Below, in pieces: positions 52,727-62,198 of a stretch of DNA of 64,000 nucleotides (positions within the stretch are counted from its first letter, which is position 1; each line of letters starts with the position of its first letter). Position numbers and translations under genes: made by a program. Where the stretch lies: positions 248,001 through 312,000 of the forward strand of contig NZ_JASJNC010000007.1 in the NCBI RefSeq assembly GCF_030065545.1. Direction: 5' to 3'. Under the pieces are notes generated by a model, which was given only the letters and a program-made list of their open reading frames with translations, made no database searches and was not told where the DNA came from. This stretch comes from Marinicella marina (lineage in GTDB: Bacteria > Pseudomonadota > Gammaproteobacteria > Xanthomonadales > Marinicellaceae).

Positions 52727-53482
52727 ATGAGAATTTCAAGAATTTACTTACCACTTCAACTGGGTCAACCGGATGAAACATTGGTTATAGATGGATCCAA
52801 AGCCCATTATTTAAGAAACGTATTGCGGGTCAAGCCCCAGCAACCACTAAATTTTTTCACCCCCGAAGGTATTGAGTACGAGGCCAAGATAAGTGCGGTT
52901 GAAAAAAGACAAATCACGCTTTTTGAAATCAAAGCAAGCAGTCAACAGCCAAGGCCTGCCAGCATTGACACCACATTGATTCAAGGCATCAGCAGCAGTG
53001 ACCGCATGGATTACACCATCCAAAAAGCGGCAGAACTAGGGTGTAAGAAAATCATGCCAGTTTTAACTGACTTCTGTTCACAAAAGATTCCAGCACATAA
53101 ATTCGATAAAAAACATGCCCATTGGCAGGCAGTGGCGCTCAGTGGTTGTGAACAATCAGGTCGTGCTGACTTGTTGGAAGTGAGCCCAATCATGCCCATC
53201 AAAGAAGTCATTGAAACTGTTGTTGATGGAATTTATCTTGAGCCAGGGGCGCAAACCTTTTTACAGAATTTACCTGCTCAGTTTCATCGCCAACAACACA
53301 TTTATATTGGCCCTGAAGGTGGATTCTCACCGACTGAACTGGAATTATTTGAGGCCAAGAAATACACCGGTGTGCAAATTGGCCAGAGGGTATTGAGAAC
53401 CGAAACCGTGGCGCCTGTTATTTTATCGGCACTGCATACTTTGTACGGTGACTTTATGCCGCCGGCTGAGTCAAAGCAATGA
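52727..53482 (+). CDS. rsmE: 16S rRNA (uracil1498-N3)-methyltransferase
   Basis: RsmE methylates U1498 near the decoding centre. The 251-residue SPOUT-fold protein has HYLRNVLRVKPQQPL, GISSSDRMDYTIQKAAELG and the SAM-binding knot IYIGPEGGFSPTELELFEA with LGQRVLRTETV-like IGQRVLRTETVAPV. The start ATG at 52727 is conserved in position. It overlaps the 3' end of the convergent chpC by 29 bp. Confidence 0.95.
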   Translation: MRISRIYLPLQLGQPDETLVIDGSKAHYLRNVLRVKPQQPLNFFTPEGIEYEAKISAVEKRQITLFEIKASSQQPRPASIDTTLIQGISSSDRMDYTIQKAAELGCKKIMPVLTDFCSQKIPAHKFDKKHAHWQAVALSGCEQSGRADLLEVSPIMPIKEVIETVVDGIYLEPGAQTFLQNLPAQFHRQQHIYIGPEGGFSPTELELFEAKKYTGVQIGQRVLRTETVAPVILSALHTLYGDFMPPAESKQ

Positions 53483-53921
53483 GGTTTGATTCCAAATAGT
53501 TCATATTAGGAATATCAGCCATCTCGTCTTGGATTGATACCAGTGAGGCAATCGCATTGTGATTAATGGATTTTTCTTCATGTAACTGCATGTCACCACG
53601 CGAGATCAGTTGAAGCTTAGGAATACCCCTAGAAAGCACCGCAAAATAAGGCATATTTTCAGCATGATTAATACTTTTCAACACAGCCAAGTTAAATGAA
53701 CTGTCAACATTTTGTTCGGTATTAGAACCAGTCAAAACCGCAAAATCAATCAATGGAATATCCCAACCTCGCCATGAAACAGTGCCTAATATCCAATCCT
53801 CATCTTGATCTAAAGAATTGATACTGCGCATCCCCAATACCTCAGCAACCATTGCATTGGGTAACAGAAGTTTGCGATCTTCTTCGATTGGAATCAATAC
53901 TGCTCTAATTTCATTGGACAT
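53454..53921 (-). CDS. chpC: CheW-like protein ChpC
   Basis: The 155-residue protein is a single CheW-like domain (AVLIPIEEDRKLLLPNAMVA, DWILGTVSWRGWDIPLIDFA, PYFAVLSRGIPKLQLIS). It matches ChpC of the Pseudomonas Pil-Chp system, an accessory adaptor between receptor and kinase. It follows chpB by 11 bp and is the last gene of the cluster. Confidence 0.88.
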   Translation of the reverse strand: MSNEIRAVLIPIEEDRKLLLPNAMVAEVLGMRSINSLDQDEDWILGTVSWRGWDIPLIDFAVLTGSNTEQNVDSSFNLAVLKSINHAENMPYFAVLSRGIPKLQLISRGDMQLHEEKSINHNAIASLVSIQDEMADIPNMNYLESNLIALTQPAA

Positions 53922-53932
53922 AATTTTTACCT

Positions 53933-54880
53933 TTAATTGAGGTTTTCTTTAATATATTGTGCCATGCCAGTTGGATCGCCGTCAAACATAGACATATTCA
54001 TACTGCGTATTTCTTCCGCTATGGCAGAAACCACACAACTTTCAGCCGATTGGGTGATGACCCTGCCGCCGTTTTCAAACACATTGGTTGCACCCCTGAT
54101 ACCATCTTTGGCCATACCACTGAAAACCGCCATGTTTACTTTACTTAAGTTTTCCAACATGGAAAAACAAACATCATCAATGCATGGTGTATACATGCGT
54201 TTTGGATTAACATCTTTGACCGCTAATTTGCCATTTGAATTAATCACAATGTCTTCATCTACCGGCACCAATATGGCTTGACCTGCTTCAACAGCAGCAC
54301 CAGATTGAGCCAGTTTAACCGCGATTTTATTGTTCTTTGCCAATTGTTTTTCCATCATCGAAACAAATTCGCTGTCCATGTGTTGTACGATAATAAAAAG
54401 CACCTGCTCATCACCTTCAAATTCACTAAGAAATTTGAGCAACGACTCAGGACCACCAATTGATGCACCCAGTATCCATACACTTTTTATGCCAAAAGTC
54501 GATAAATCTACAGCTGATGCATCATCAGTTTTTCCCGCACTGTCTTTGGGCAATATGTCATTGGCTTGATCGATTTTGTGTAATACATGTCGCAACCAAC
54601 GGTTTTTATTCCAGCCAACCAATTCATTTGAAATGCGTGCATCATTGAAAATGATATTTGCATCATTTTCATCCAACAGACGTATCAAAGCATCTAAATT
54701 CAAATCGTTATCAAACAAATTCAATATAAATGTTTTGATGCCACCATCGATTTCATCAATCTCATCCAAGGAATATTGTTTTACTTGATATCCACTTGTT
54801 TTCAGTTGATTAATCAAAAACTGGGCTGATGTTTGTACTTCACCAATGTGAATCAAGCCCACAACAGGGTTTTTATGCAT
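53933..54880 (-). CDS. chpB: CheB-type methylesterase ChpB
   Basis: The 315-residue protein has a methylesterase domain (about 130-315) with the triad visible: Ser in LGASIGGPESLL, His in IIVQHMDSEFVS, Asp in SGMAKDGIRGATN. The N-terminal ~125 residues are not a canonical receiver and lack an obvious phospho-acceptor. It removes methyl groups from the PilJ receptor, opposite PilK. Its start overlaps the chpA stop by 8 bp. Confidence 0.9.
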   Translation of the reverse strand: MHKNPVVGLIHIGEVQTSAQFLINQLKTSGYQVKQYSLDEIDEIDGGIKTFILNLFDNDLNLDALIRLLDENDANIIFNDARISNELVGWNKNRWLRHVLHKIDQANDILPKDSAGKTDDASAVDLSTFGIKSVWILGASIGGPESLLKFLSEFEGDEQVLFIIVQHMDSEFVSMMEKQLAKNNKIAVKLAQSGAAVEAGQAILVPVDEDIVINSNGKLAVKDVNPKRMYTPCIDDVCFSMLENLSKVNMAVFSGMAKDGIRGATNVFENGGRVITQSAESCVVSAIAEEIRSMNMSMFDGDPTGMAQYIKENLN

Positions 54881-57800
54881 CTTCTAATTGCAATAAGTCT
54901 TTGATGTTATCTAACAATTCAATTTCTTGATAAGGCTTACCTAAATACCTCTCAACCCCAATTTCTCGCGCACGGTCTTTGTGTTTCTGACCAGTCCGTG
55001 AAGTAATCATAATGATGGGTATGTCTTTAAAGCGATCAGAGGCCTTCATGTTGGTGGCTAACTCAAAGCCATCCATTCTTGGCATCTCAATGTCTAACAG
55101 CATCAAATCAGGTTTTTGCTCCTGTAGTTTATTCAAGGCATCTAAGCCATCTTTAGCTGTCATCACTTCAAAGTCATTCCTGGCCAACATCCGTTCACCA
55201 GCTCTTCTCATGGTGATGGAATCATCAACTACCATTATGGTAGTCATGCGATCCTCTTCAACCTCTTCGATGACTTCAACACCTTCGGCTTCAAGTCTTT
55301 CAAGTTTTTGTACGTATGCTCGATGCATGGGTATGATATCAAGAATCAAAACAACAGCACCATCACCCAGAATAGTCGCACCGAAAATACCAGGTACCGA
55401 TGCCACTTGGGTACCGACAGATTTAACAACAATCTCTCGACCACCGTAGGTTTGATCAACCCTCAATGCCACACCTTGGTCACCAGATTTAATCATAACC
55501 AATGGCACTTGGTTACCCTCAACCATGGCTTCAGAGTCTACACTTAACAATTTGTTTAATTCCTGAATCTGGTATTGTTCTCCGGCATAATCGTAGCCTA
55601 AATCACCTTCTAACACACGGCGTCTGAACTCATCTATGTTCATACGAATCAAACCTTGCACACCAGATGCTGGTATCGCATAACGGTGATCAGCTACCTG
55701 CACAATAATGGCTTGGGTCAAAGCCAAAGTGTAAGGCAGACGAATCACGAAAGTGGTGCCTTCACCAGCTTTAGAAATGATTTCAATGCTGCCACCCAGC
55801 CTTTTCACTTCGTTATTCACCACATCCATACCAACGCCGCGTCCAGCTAATTTTGAGACCTTATCAGCAGCTGACAAGCCTGAATGTGTTATCAATTGTG
55901 TGATGTCGTGATCAGAAAGTTGGTCTTCTTCACTGATGATGCCACGCTCTAATGCTTTTTTCTTCAACACTTCGGTGTTAATGCCAGCGCCATCATCTGT
56001 GACCGTAATCACCACCTCCGTGGCCTCACGAGATAATTCAATGACTATCTGTCCTTGGTCAGGTTTGTTGGCTTTATCACGATCGCCTTCAATACCATGA
56101 ACCATGGCATTTCGTATCATGTGCTCAAGCGGCGCCTGGATGCCTTCTAGTACTGTTTTATCCATCTCACCTTCAGCACCTTTGACTGAAAGTTTGGCTT
56201 TCTTATCCAGTTCTTGAGCGGCAGTTCTTAAAACGCGTCTCAATCGCGGCACCAATGAATTAAATGTTACCAAACGGGTTTCCATCAAACCCTCTTGTAA
56301 CTCAGTGTTTACCCGAGACTGTTGAATCAGTAGTGTTTCAGAAGATCGTGCTGATTCTTGTAGATAGGTTTGAATGTTGGTTAAATCCGATACCGACTCC
56401 GACAGTGATCTTGAAAGTTGTTGGATGGTTGAGAACTGATCTAACTCCAATGGATCAAAGTCCTCTTCTAATTCATCTCCTTCTAATTGATAATTGGAGA
56501 TAATCTGCGCTTCAGTTTCGTGCTCCAACTCTCGCAATTGACGCCTTACCCTTTCTACCGTATTTTCCAACTCGTCAATATTAAGTTTCAACTCTGCTGA
56601 CTGCTGCTCCATACGAGATCGATAAATACTCACCTCACCAGCGAAGTTCACCAGCTTATCAAGCAACTCTGAGTTTACTTTAATCTGGCCACCTGAGAGT
56701 ACGTTGGCTTTTTTCTTAACCACCGGTGTCGCATCATCGTCATCAGTAATGACTTCTTCTGCCACCGGCGAATCAACTTGGGCCAAAGGATCGAAAAACT
56801 CTTCGTCAAGTTTTGATTTTTCTTTAATTTCAGCACCTTCAGATGACAACATGTTTTCCAGTTGCTCTGTTTCTTTTTCTATGCTGGTAGTCAGACCATA
56901 ATCACTTGAGTTAACCATGCCATGTAATTTATGCATGATTTGTGACATCAACTCTTGTTGCTCAGGTTCAACTGAACTGTCTGAATCTGCAATGGATTCA
57001 AACAATGATTCCAATTGGTGAGATAAATCACCAATTTGATTCAGGCCGGCCATTCTGGCACCACCTTTAAGGGTATGTAAGTCCCGTTGTAAGGCCTGAA
57101 TAATGGCTGGGCTAGAAGGATTTTCTTCTAATTCAGCCAATTGATGATCGGCACGATCAAATATCTCGCTGGCCTCTTCACTGAATATCTCAAGCAATTC
57201 ATCATCTAAATCTAAATCAGCAGCTTCAACTGTCTCAGGAGTCTCGGCTTGTTCAGCGAACGGTTCATAAGCCTTATCTTCTTTATCGGCCTCTTCTTCA
57301 GCCGTTGCTTCTTCAGCCGTTTCTTCTTCAGCCGTTTCTTCTTCAGCCGTTTCTTCTTCAGCCGTTTCTTCTTCAGCCGTTGCTTCTTCAGCCGTTGCTT
57401 CTTCAGCCGTTGCTTCTTCAGCCGTTGCTTCTTCAGCCGTTGCTTCTTCAGCCGTTGCTTCTTCTGCCGCTTCTTCTTCAGCCGTTGCTTCTTCAGCCGC
57501 CTCTTCTTCAGCCGTTGCTTCTTCAGCCGTTTCTTCTTCAGCCGTTTCTTCTTCAGCCGTTGCTTCTTCAGCCGTTGCTTCTTCAGCCGTTGCTTCTTCA
57601 GCCGTTGCTTCTTCTAAAACATCCAATTCAATGTCTTCTATATCACTTAAATCCAGCTCAGCCACATCCTCATCAATTAAGTTGTTAGCCACAGCCAAGT
57701 CCTCAGCATCTTTAATCTTCGCAGCTTCCTCACGTAAACCCTCGATCCTGCTGACAAAATATTGGCCAATTGATTCATCAAATGGGGCATCGCCTGTACC

Positions 57801-60800
57801 GAGTAAATTCAATTGGCTTTTGGCTTGTTTAATCACACCTTCTATGTGATTCAAGTCTTCCTCATTAAGTGGTTCTTTCTTATCCAGTAAAATGATAGAC
57901 ATCTTTTCTAGTGGCGTGGTCATTTGGGTAATGCCATCGACCGATGCCATGCTGGCTGCGCCATTCAGTGTATGCACAACCCTGACAAAATCATCATTGA
58001 CTTTGGGCTGGTCTTTTTCCATACAATCAGAAACAAATTGCGACATATCAGTTAAATGACTGCCAACTTCTTTCTGTAAAATCTCAATGAATACAGGATC
58101 AACACCTAAGTCATCATCATTCACAGACCCATCTAGAGCAGGTAAATCAACTTCTGCATCTGAGGCAGCTTCAACATTTTCTGAATCAGCTTCATCAACT
58201 TCCTCATCATCGTCAAACGAAATATCATCTATATCTAAAGTCAAACCATCTTCATCATCATCTGAATCAGCCAGCTCTAACAGGATTTCATTGTCATCCT
58301 GCTCTGTTGTAACAGACTCATCAGCATCCATGTCATGATTTGCGTCTAAGTCAATAGAGATATCATCATCCATCTCTGCTAATTCAGCTTCCAAATCAAT
58401 GACTTCTTCATCATCTAATTCAGCCAATTCAGCCTCTAAATCCATCACTTCATCTTCGTCTAAATCTACGACATTAACTGTTTCATTTTCACTGCCGTTG
58501 TCTTGCTCAGCTGATACCTGCACATCTTCTTGTTCAGTGTCATCTGCGCTTAAATTGAAGTCCTCCATATCAAATTCAATGTCAGTATCATCAAGGGTGA
58601 AACCATCAGAAGAGTCCTCTTCATCACTCCCTTCATCAGCAGTAGAATCATTGCTGCTCTCTGCTTGCTGTTGTTCCTTCAACTCTTCAACGTCATACTG
58701 TACATAATCCAGGGATAAATCTTCCTCTTCTTCAGCCTCATCAGCTACTACATCATCTTCTGAATCTTGCTCTTCATGGGACTCCTCATTCACTTCTGGT
58801 TCAACTTCTGTCTCTGACTCATCTGATTCATCAACCTCTGAATCATCCAGCAACTCCAAGGTTTCAGCTTCTGCTGCATCAAGTTCTGGCAATTCTTCTG
58901 CCTCTTCAGTGATTGGCGAATCTTCAACTTCCGCAGGCGATTCAATCACTTCAGTGACTGGCGCCGCTTCTTGCAAAGGCTTCTCATTGGCGACATTCTC
59001 TGCATTCTGCAATAACAAGTCATAATCATTGGGCACCACTGAATGGTCCTGTAAGGCTTGGTATAAAACCGCAGCCATTGATACACCCGATTCAAGCACC
59101 GTTTTGAAGTTATTGGTATTCTTAACGCCACCATCAAGAAAGCGGTTACACATGTTTTCTAGCTGCCAACCAAATTCACCAATGGCCTCAGCGCCTACCA
59201 ATCTACCACTGCCTTTTAATGTATGGAAAATGCGACGTATTTCTGTCAGCTTGTCTTCATTGTCGTCTGGATTTTCGTGCCATTGAGCGTGACCAGCTTG
59301 CATGTTGGCCAATTCCTCTTCAAACTCCTCTAAGAAAACTTCTTTGATTTCATCATCAACATCATCACCAAACTCGACGACTAAGCCTGCATGTTCATTG
59401 CTTTCGTCTTCAACCTTTTCTGGCTCAGACTCAGCCTCGGTTTCATCAATAACTGCATCACTCTGTTCAGTCTCATCAACTGCATGTTCTGTAGGGGCAT
59501 CGTCGGTGGCTAAGTCTTCTGCCGCATGATCACCAGTATCCTCTGCTTGTTCCGGCATGGCCACATCATCAGCTTCTTTTTGTGCCGCCAATTCTTTGTT
59601 ATGCTCAATATCTTGTGAAGCTTGATGCACCAATGCTTTGATTTGAACGCCCACCTCTGACAACAAGTTTTCTCTGATTCGTTGGCCTTGGTCTAAGTTC
59701 TCAAGGTAATACTCAAGTGATGAGATAACCGTGGCCAACTGTTCCAACTGCAATGCAGACGGCTTCGATTCAGCGCCCAGAATGTCGGTATTGACATATT
59801 TTATGATGTCATCAACATGTGCTCCAGCATCAGTCAGATTCAAAATCTTCATGGCGCCAGCAATTTCATTCAATAGTTTTGGATTGTCTTCAACCTGGTG
59901 TTTATCCCATGGCGACTCAATGAATGCCACGAAGTTTGTTTTGATTTGTTGTAAATTAACGATGGATTCCTTCGCCAAAGTTTGCAATATGACTTTTTGC
60001 TCAGATTTTGGTATGGCGTTTTCATCATCACTGGCAGAGTCATCAGTGATACCCAAGGATTGAATGTGATCTCCCAATTGCGACTCAATCATTAATAAAG
60101 TCTTAGCCACATCCAATAAACCATCATCAGATGGTCGCTCACCAGCATCAACATTGGCTTTGAGTTGATCTTGGTGACTAATCACCGAATCACGTGCAAC
60201 TCCTAAACCTAAAATACCCAATGTGTCGGCGATTTTTTGCAAGTTATCTAACAATGGGGATAACTCACCTACATCCGCAGATTTGTTCCTGATGAATAAA
60301 TCCAAAGATTCTTGTACCACCAAGACATCATCATTGATGGCCTCAGATACAGTCTGAAGAAGTTCTTTGTTTTTACCAGTTAAGCTGCCCTCAGCATGCT
60401 CAATATCACCTTGGTCGGGTATGAATTGGCTGAGGTTAAAAAATGACTTGATGTTAGAGCCAACGCTACCGCCATCTTCATTGATGCCGATGTAGTACAA
60501 CATGTTTCTGGTAATGGCCCTACTGCTGGATTTTGTTTGGGGTTGATTTTCAATCAAATCTTTCAATAAATGATCAACTTGTCCTGCCAACTGCTTAACT
60601 GAGACACTGTCATCAATATTTTTGCTGATTAAGCCTTCAACTAAACCACTGTAAGCCCAAAACAACTGCTTCAGGTATTCAGGAGAGAGAATCATCTGCA
60701 GTTTAGATATGACCAACTGCATGTTTTTGAGGCCTTTATCGCTGTCTGGGTTTTTGAACCAGTTCAACAATGAAATTTCGTAAATTGAGCGAATTTTCAG

Positions 60801-61307
60801 CAAAGCTGTTTTGAGTTGGTTGCCTTTCAGAGAAATATCGTTCTCTAACACTTTTTCTGGCACACCAAGGTCAAGATTAGGATTAAACAATGCCGATTCG
60901 GATAACAAGTTTTTACTGCGCACAGACCTTAAGTCGTTGACCAGAGGTAACAGCACGATGGGCACGTCTTTGTGTCCCAGTTCAATCCTCTCTAGATAGT
61001 CCGGTAACTGTAAAATGCTTTGCATTAACACATCGTAGGCTGAGTCGACATCATTGATTGAGCCTTCGATAAGGTCTTTGGCAACCAGCTCCATTTCTTC
61101 GGCTACCATTGCTGCTCCATACAGCTCAACCATTTTCAGCGTACCTTGAATCTGGTGCAAATATGTCACACAAAACTGCAGTTGGTTGGTGTCCTCCGAG
61201 TCCTCTACATATGCTTTCAAAGCATCTTTTGCTCGATTTAAAGTCTCATCAAGCTCGGTTTTTACCCAGGTTAAAGTTGAAAAATCTATTTGCTCTATAT
61301 TACTCAT
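54873..61307 (-). CDS. chpA: Multi-Hpt hybrid histidine kinase ChpA of the Pil-Chp system
   Basis: The 2144-residue kinase drives type IV pilus signalling. In order: an N-terminal Hpt-like region with HQIQG in place of an H-box (~49), further degenerate helical Hpt-like segments, H-boxes HTLKGSGR (~696), HTLNGAAS (~1110) and HTLKGGAR (~1409), long acidic linkers, a 21-unit TAEEA/TAEEE repeat (1231-1335), a CheA dimerisation helix (~1540-1640), the ATPase domain (NAMVHGIEG, DDGAGIN, GRGVGMDVV), a CheW domain (~1850-1990) and a C-terminal receiver (2020-2144; Asp in LLDIEMPRMDG). Pseudomonas ChpA is ~2470 residues with more Hpt modules. It overlaps chpB by 8 bp and follows pilK by 1 bp. Confidence 0.94.
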   Translation of the reverse strand: MSNIEQIDFSTLTWVKTELDETLNRAKDALKAYVEDSEDTNQLQFCVTYLHQIQGTLKMVELYGAAMVAEEMELVAKDLIEGSINDVDSAYDVLMQSILQLPDYLERIELGHKDVPIVLLPLVNDLRSVRSKNLLSESALFNPNLDLGVPEKVLENDISLKGNQLKTALLKIRSIYEISLLNWFKNPDSDKGLKNMQLVISKLQMILSPEYLKQLFWAYSGLVEGLISKNIDDSVSVKQLAGQVDHLLKDLIENQPQTKSSSRAITRNMLYYIGINEDGGSVGSNIKSFFNLSQFIPDQGDIEHAEGSLTGKNKELLQTVSEAINDDVLVVQESLDLFIRNKSADVGELSPLLDNLQKIADTLGILGLGVARDSVISHQDQLKANVDAGERPSDDGLLDVAKTLLMIESQLGDHIQSLGITDDSASDDENAIPKSEQKVILQTLAKESIVNLQQIKTNFVAFIESPWDKHQVEDNPKLLNEIAGAMKILNLTDAGAHVDDIIKYVNTDILGAESKPSALQLEQLATVISSLEYYLENLDQGQRIRENLLSEVGVQIKALVHQASQDIEHNKELAAQKEADDVAMPEQAEDTGDHAAEDLATDDAPTEHAVDETEQSDAVIDETEAESEPEKVEDESNEHAGLVVEFGDDVDDEIKEVFLEEFEEELANMQAGHAQWHENPDDNEDKLTEIRRIFHTLKGSGRLVGAEAIGEFGWQLENMCNRFLDGGVKNTNNFKTVLESGVSMAAVLYQALQDHSVVPNDYDLLLQNAENVANEKPLQEAAPVTEVIESPAEVEDSPITEEAEELPELDAAEAETLELLDDSEVDESDESETEVEPEVNEESHEEQDSEDDVVADEAEEEEDLSLDYVQYDVEELKEQQQAESSNDSTADEGSDEEDSSDGFTLDDTDIEFDMEDFNLSADDTEQEDVQVSAEQDNGSENETVNVVDLDEDEVMDLEAELAELDDEEVIDLEAELAEMDDDISIDLDANHDMDADESVTTEQDDNEILLELADSDDDEDGLTLDIDDISFDDDEEVDEADSENVEAASDAEVDLPALDGSVNDDDLGVDPVFIEILQKEVGSHLTDMSQFVSDCMEKDQPKVNDDFVRVVHTLNGAASMASVDGITQMTTPLEKMSIILLDKKEPLNEEDLNHIEGVIKQAKSQLNLLGTGDAPFDESIGQYFVSRIEGLREEAAKIKDAEDLAVANNLIDEDVAELDLSDIEDIELDVLEEATAEEATAEEATAEEATAEEETAEEETAEEATAEEEAAEEATAEEEAAEEATAEEATAEEATAEEATAEEATAEEATAEEETAEEETAEEETAEEETAEEATAEEEADKEDKAYEPFAEQAETPETVEAADLDLDDELLEIFSEEASEIFDRADHQLAELEENPSSPAIIQALQRDLHTLKGGARMAGLNQIGDLSHQLESLFESIADSDSSVEPEQQELMSQIMHKLHGMVNSSDYGLTTSIEKETEQLENMLSSEGAEIKEKSKLDEEFFDPLAQVDSPVAEEVITDDDDATPVVKKKANVLSGGQIKVNSELLDKLVNFAGEVSIYRSRMEQQSAELKLNIDELENTVERVRRQLRELEHETEAQIISNYQLEGDELEEDFDPLELDQFSTIQQLSRSLSESVSDLTNIQTYLQESARSSETLLIQQSRVNTELQEGLMETRLVTFNSLVPRLRRVLRTAAQELDKKAKLSVKGAEGEMDKTVLEGIQAPLEHMIRNAMVHGIEGDRDKANKPDQGQIVIELSREATEVVITVTDDGAGINTEVLKKKALERGIISEEDQLSDHDITQLITHSGLSAADKVSKLAGRGVGMDVVNNEVKRLGGSIEIISKAGEGTTFVIRLPYTLALTQAIIVQVADHRYAIPASGVQGLIRMNIDEFRRRVLEGDLGYDYAGEQYQIQELNKLLSVDSEAMVEGNQVPLVMIKSGDQGVALRVDQTYGGREIVVKSVGTQVASVPGIFGATILGDGAVVLILDIIPMHRAYVQKLERLEAEGVEVIEEVEEDRMTTIMVVDDSITMRRAGERMLARNDFEVMTAKDGLDALNKLQEQKPDLMLLDIEMPRMDGFELATNMKASDRFKDIPIIMITSRTGQKHKDRAREIGVERYLGKPYQEIELLDNIKDLLQLEDA
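57301..57615 (-). repeat. 21-unit 15-bp minisatellite inside chpA
   Basis: Twenty-one consecutive 15-bp units (plus-strand consensus GCCGTTGCTTCTTCA or GCCGTTTCTTCTTCA) encode the pentapeptides TAEEA, TAEEE or AAEEA. Every unit is in frame, and units vary mainly at two positions. The block lies in a low-complexity acidic linker between the HTLNGAAS and HTLKGGAR boxes. Confidence 0.95.
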
Positions 61308-61308
61308 A

Positions 61309-62172
61309 TTAACTCAATCTAAATGCCAATGTTCTGTTCTTATTGACACGTTGCATTTTAGGGTGGGACCAAAGATTTATCTCTGTTTGTCCCAAGACCA
61401 ATAATCCGTTATGGTTAAGGTGTTCAACCAAACCGTTTAGTATCTGTTCTCTGACTGATTTATCAAAATACATCAAAACATTTTGACAGTAAATCACGTC
61501 ATATTTGATGTTCGAAGGCTTATCTACATCCAACAAGTTAAAAACACCAAAAGCCATGCGCTTTTTGATTTCATTCTTGATGGTAAACATTTCATGATTG
61601 ATGGTATCCAAACCATCATGTAATTTTTTGTCTATATTGGTGATTTTGTCTATCGAATAATAGGCCTGTTTTGCCAACGCCACAGCAGGCGCACTGACGT
61701 CGGTGGCCGTCACACCAAAATATGATTTTTTCTGGCTGTTTTGGCACACGTAATTGGCCAAAAGAGCCAATGAATAAGCCTCTTCTCCAGTAGCACAACT
61801 GACCGACCAAATCTTGTAGCGTAAAGTCTCCTTGGCACGCAGTATTTTTTCATTCAAATCATCTTCAACCAGCTCAAACGAGGGTGTATGTCTGAAAAAA
61901 GATGTCTCATGCACAGTCAAACGGTCTACTAACTGCGACCACTCCAGGTTGCCTTCAATTCCCGAGTTGATGTAGTCCCAATATTTTTCGTAATCTTGGT
62001 AGCCAATTTCACGCATTCGAGACCAAATTTTGGACTGCAAAAACATCTTTCGCTCTTTTGGTACAATGATTCCCAGCCGCTCAGCCAAAAGCCCAGACCA
62101 ACGCATGTATTCATCGTCGGTCAGCGGTGATATTTGTAATATAGGCTTTTGGTTGCTATACATTTTGTACAT
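61309..62172 (-). CDS. pilK: CheR-type chemoreceptor methyltransferase PilK
   Basis: The 287-residue protein has an N-terminal helical domain (PLTDDEYMRWSGLLAERLGI) and a SAM-dependent methyltransferase domain: LTVHETSFFRH, IWSVSCATGEEAYSLALLA (CheR motif I), and YDVIYCQNVLMYFDKSVREQ. It methylates the PilJ receptor. It follows pilJ by 26 bp and is followed by chpA at 1 bp. Start ATG at 62172 or 62163; both give the same protein within three residues, and neither has a strong Shine-Dalgarno sequence. Confidence 0.93.
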   Translation of the reverse strand: MYKMYSNQKPILQISPLTDDEYMRWSGLLAERLGIIVPKERKMFLQSKIWSRMREIGYQDYEKYWDYINSGIEGNLEWSQLVDRLTVHETSFFRHTPSFELVEDDLNEKILRAKETLRYKIWSVSCATGEEAYSLALLANYVCQNSQKKSYFGVTATDVSAPAVALAKQAYYSIDKITNIDKKLHDGLDTINHEMFTIKNEIKKRMAFGVFNLLDVDKPSNIKYDVIYCQNVLMYFDKSVREQILNGLVEHLNHNGLLVLGQTEINLWSHPKMQRVNKNRTLAFRLS

Positions 62173-62198
62173 TAAATACTGTCAAAAAAACCTAACAA

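Noticed and set aside
57301..57615. Possible CRISPR array
   Set aside because: The 15-bp units are contiguous, with no spacers, and lie in frame inside chpA.
57249..57688. Long plus-strand open frames over the chpA repeat coding Phe/Ser/Arg- or Leu/Gln/Pro-rich strings
   Set aside because: They are antisense shadows of the 15-bp repeat, which stays open in every frame without stops; no start signal, domain or codon pattern supports them.
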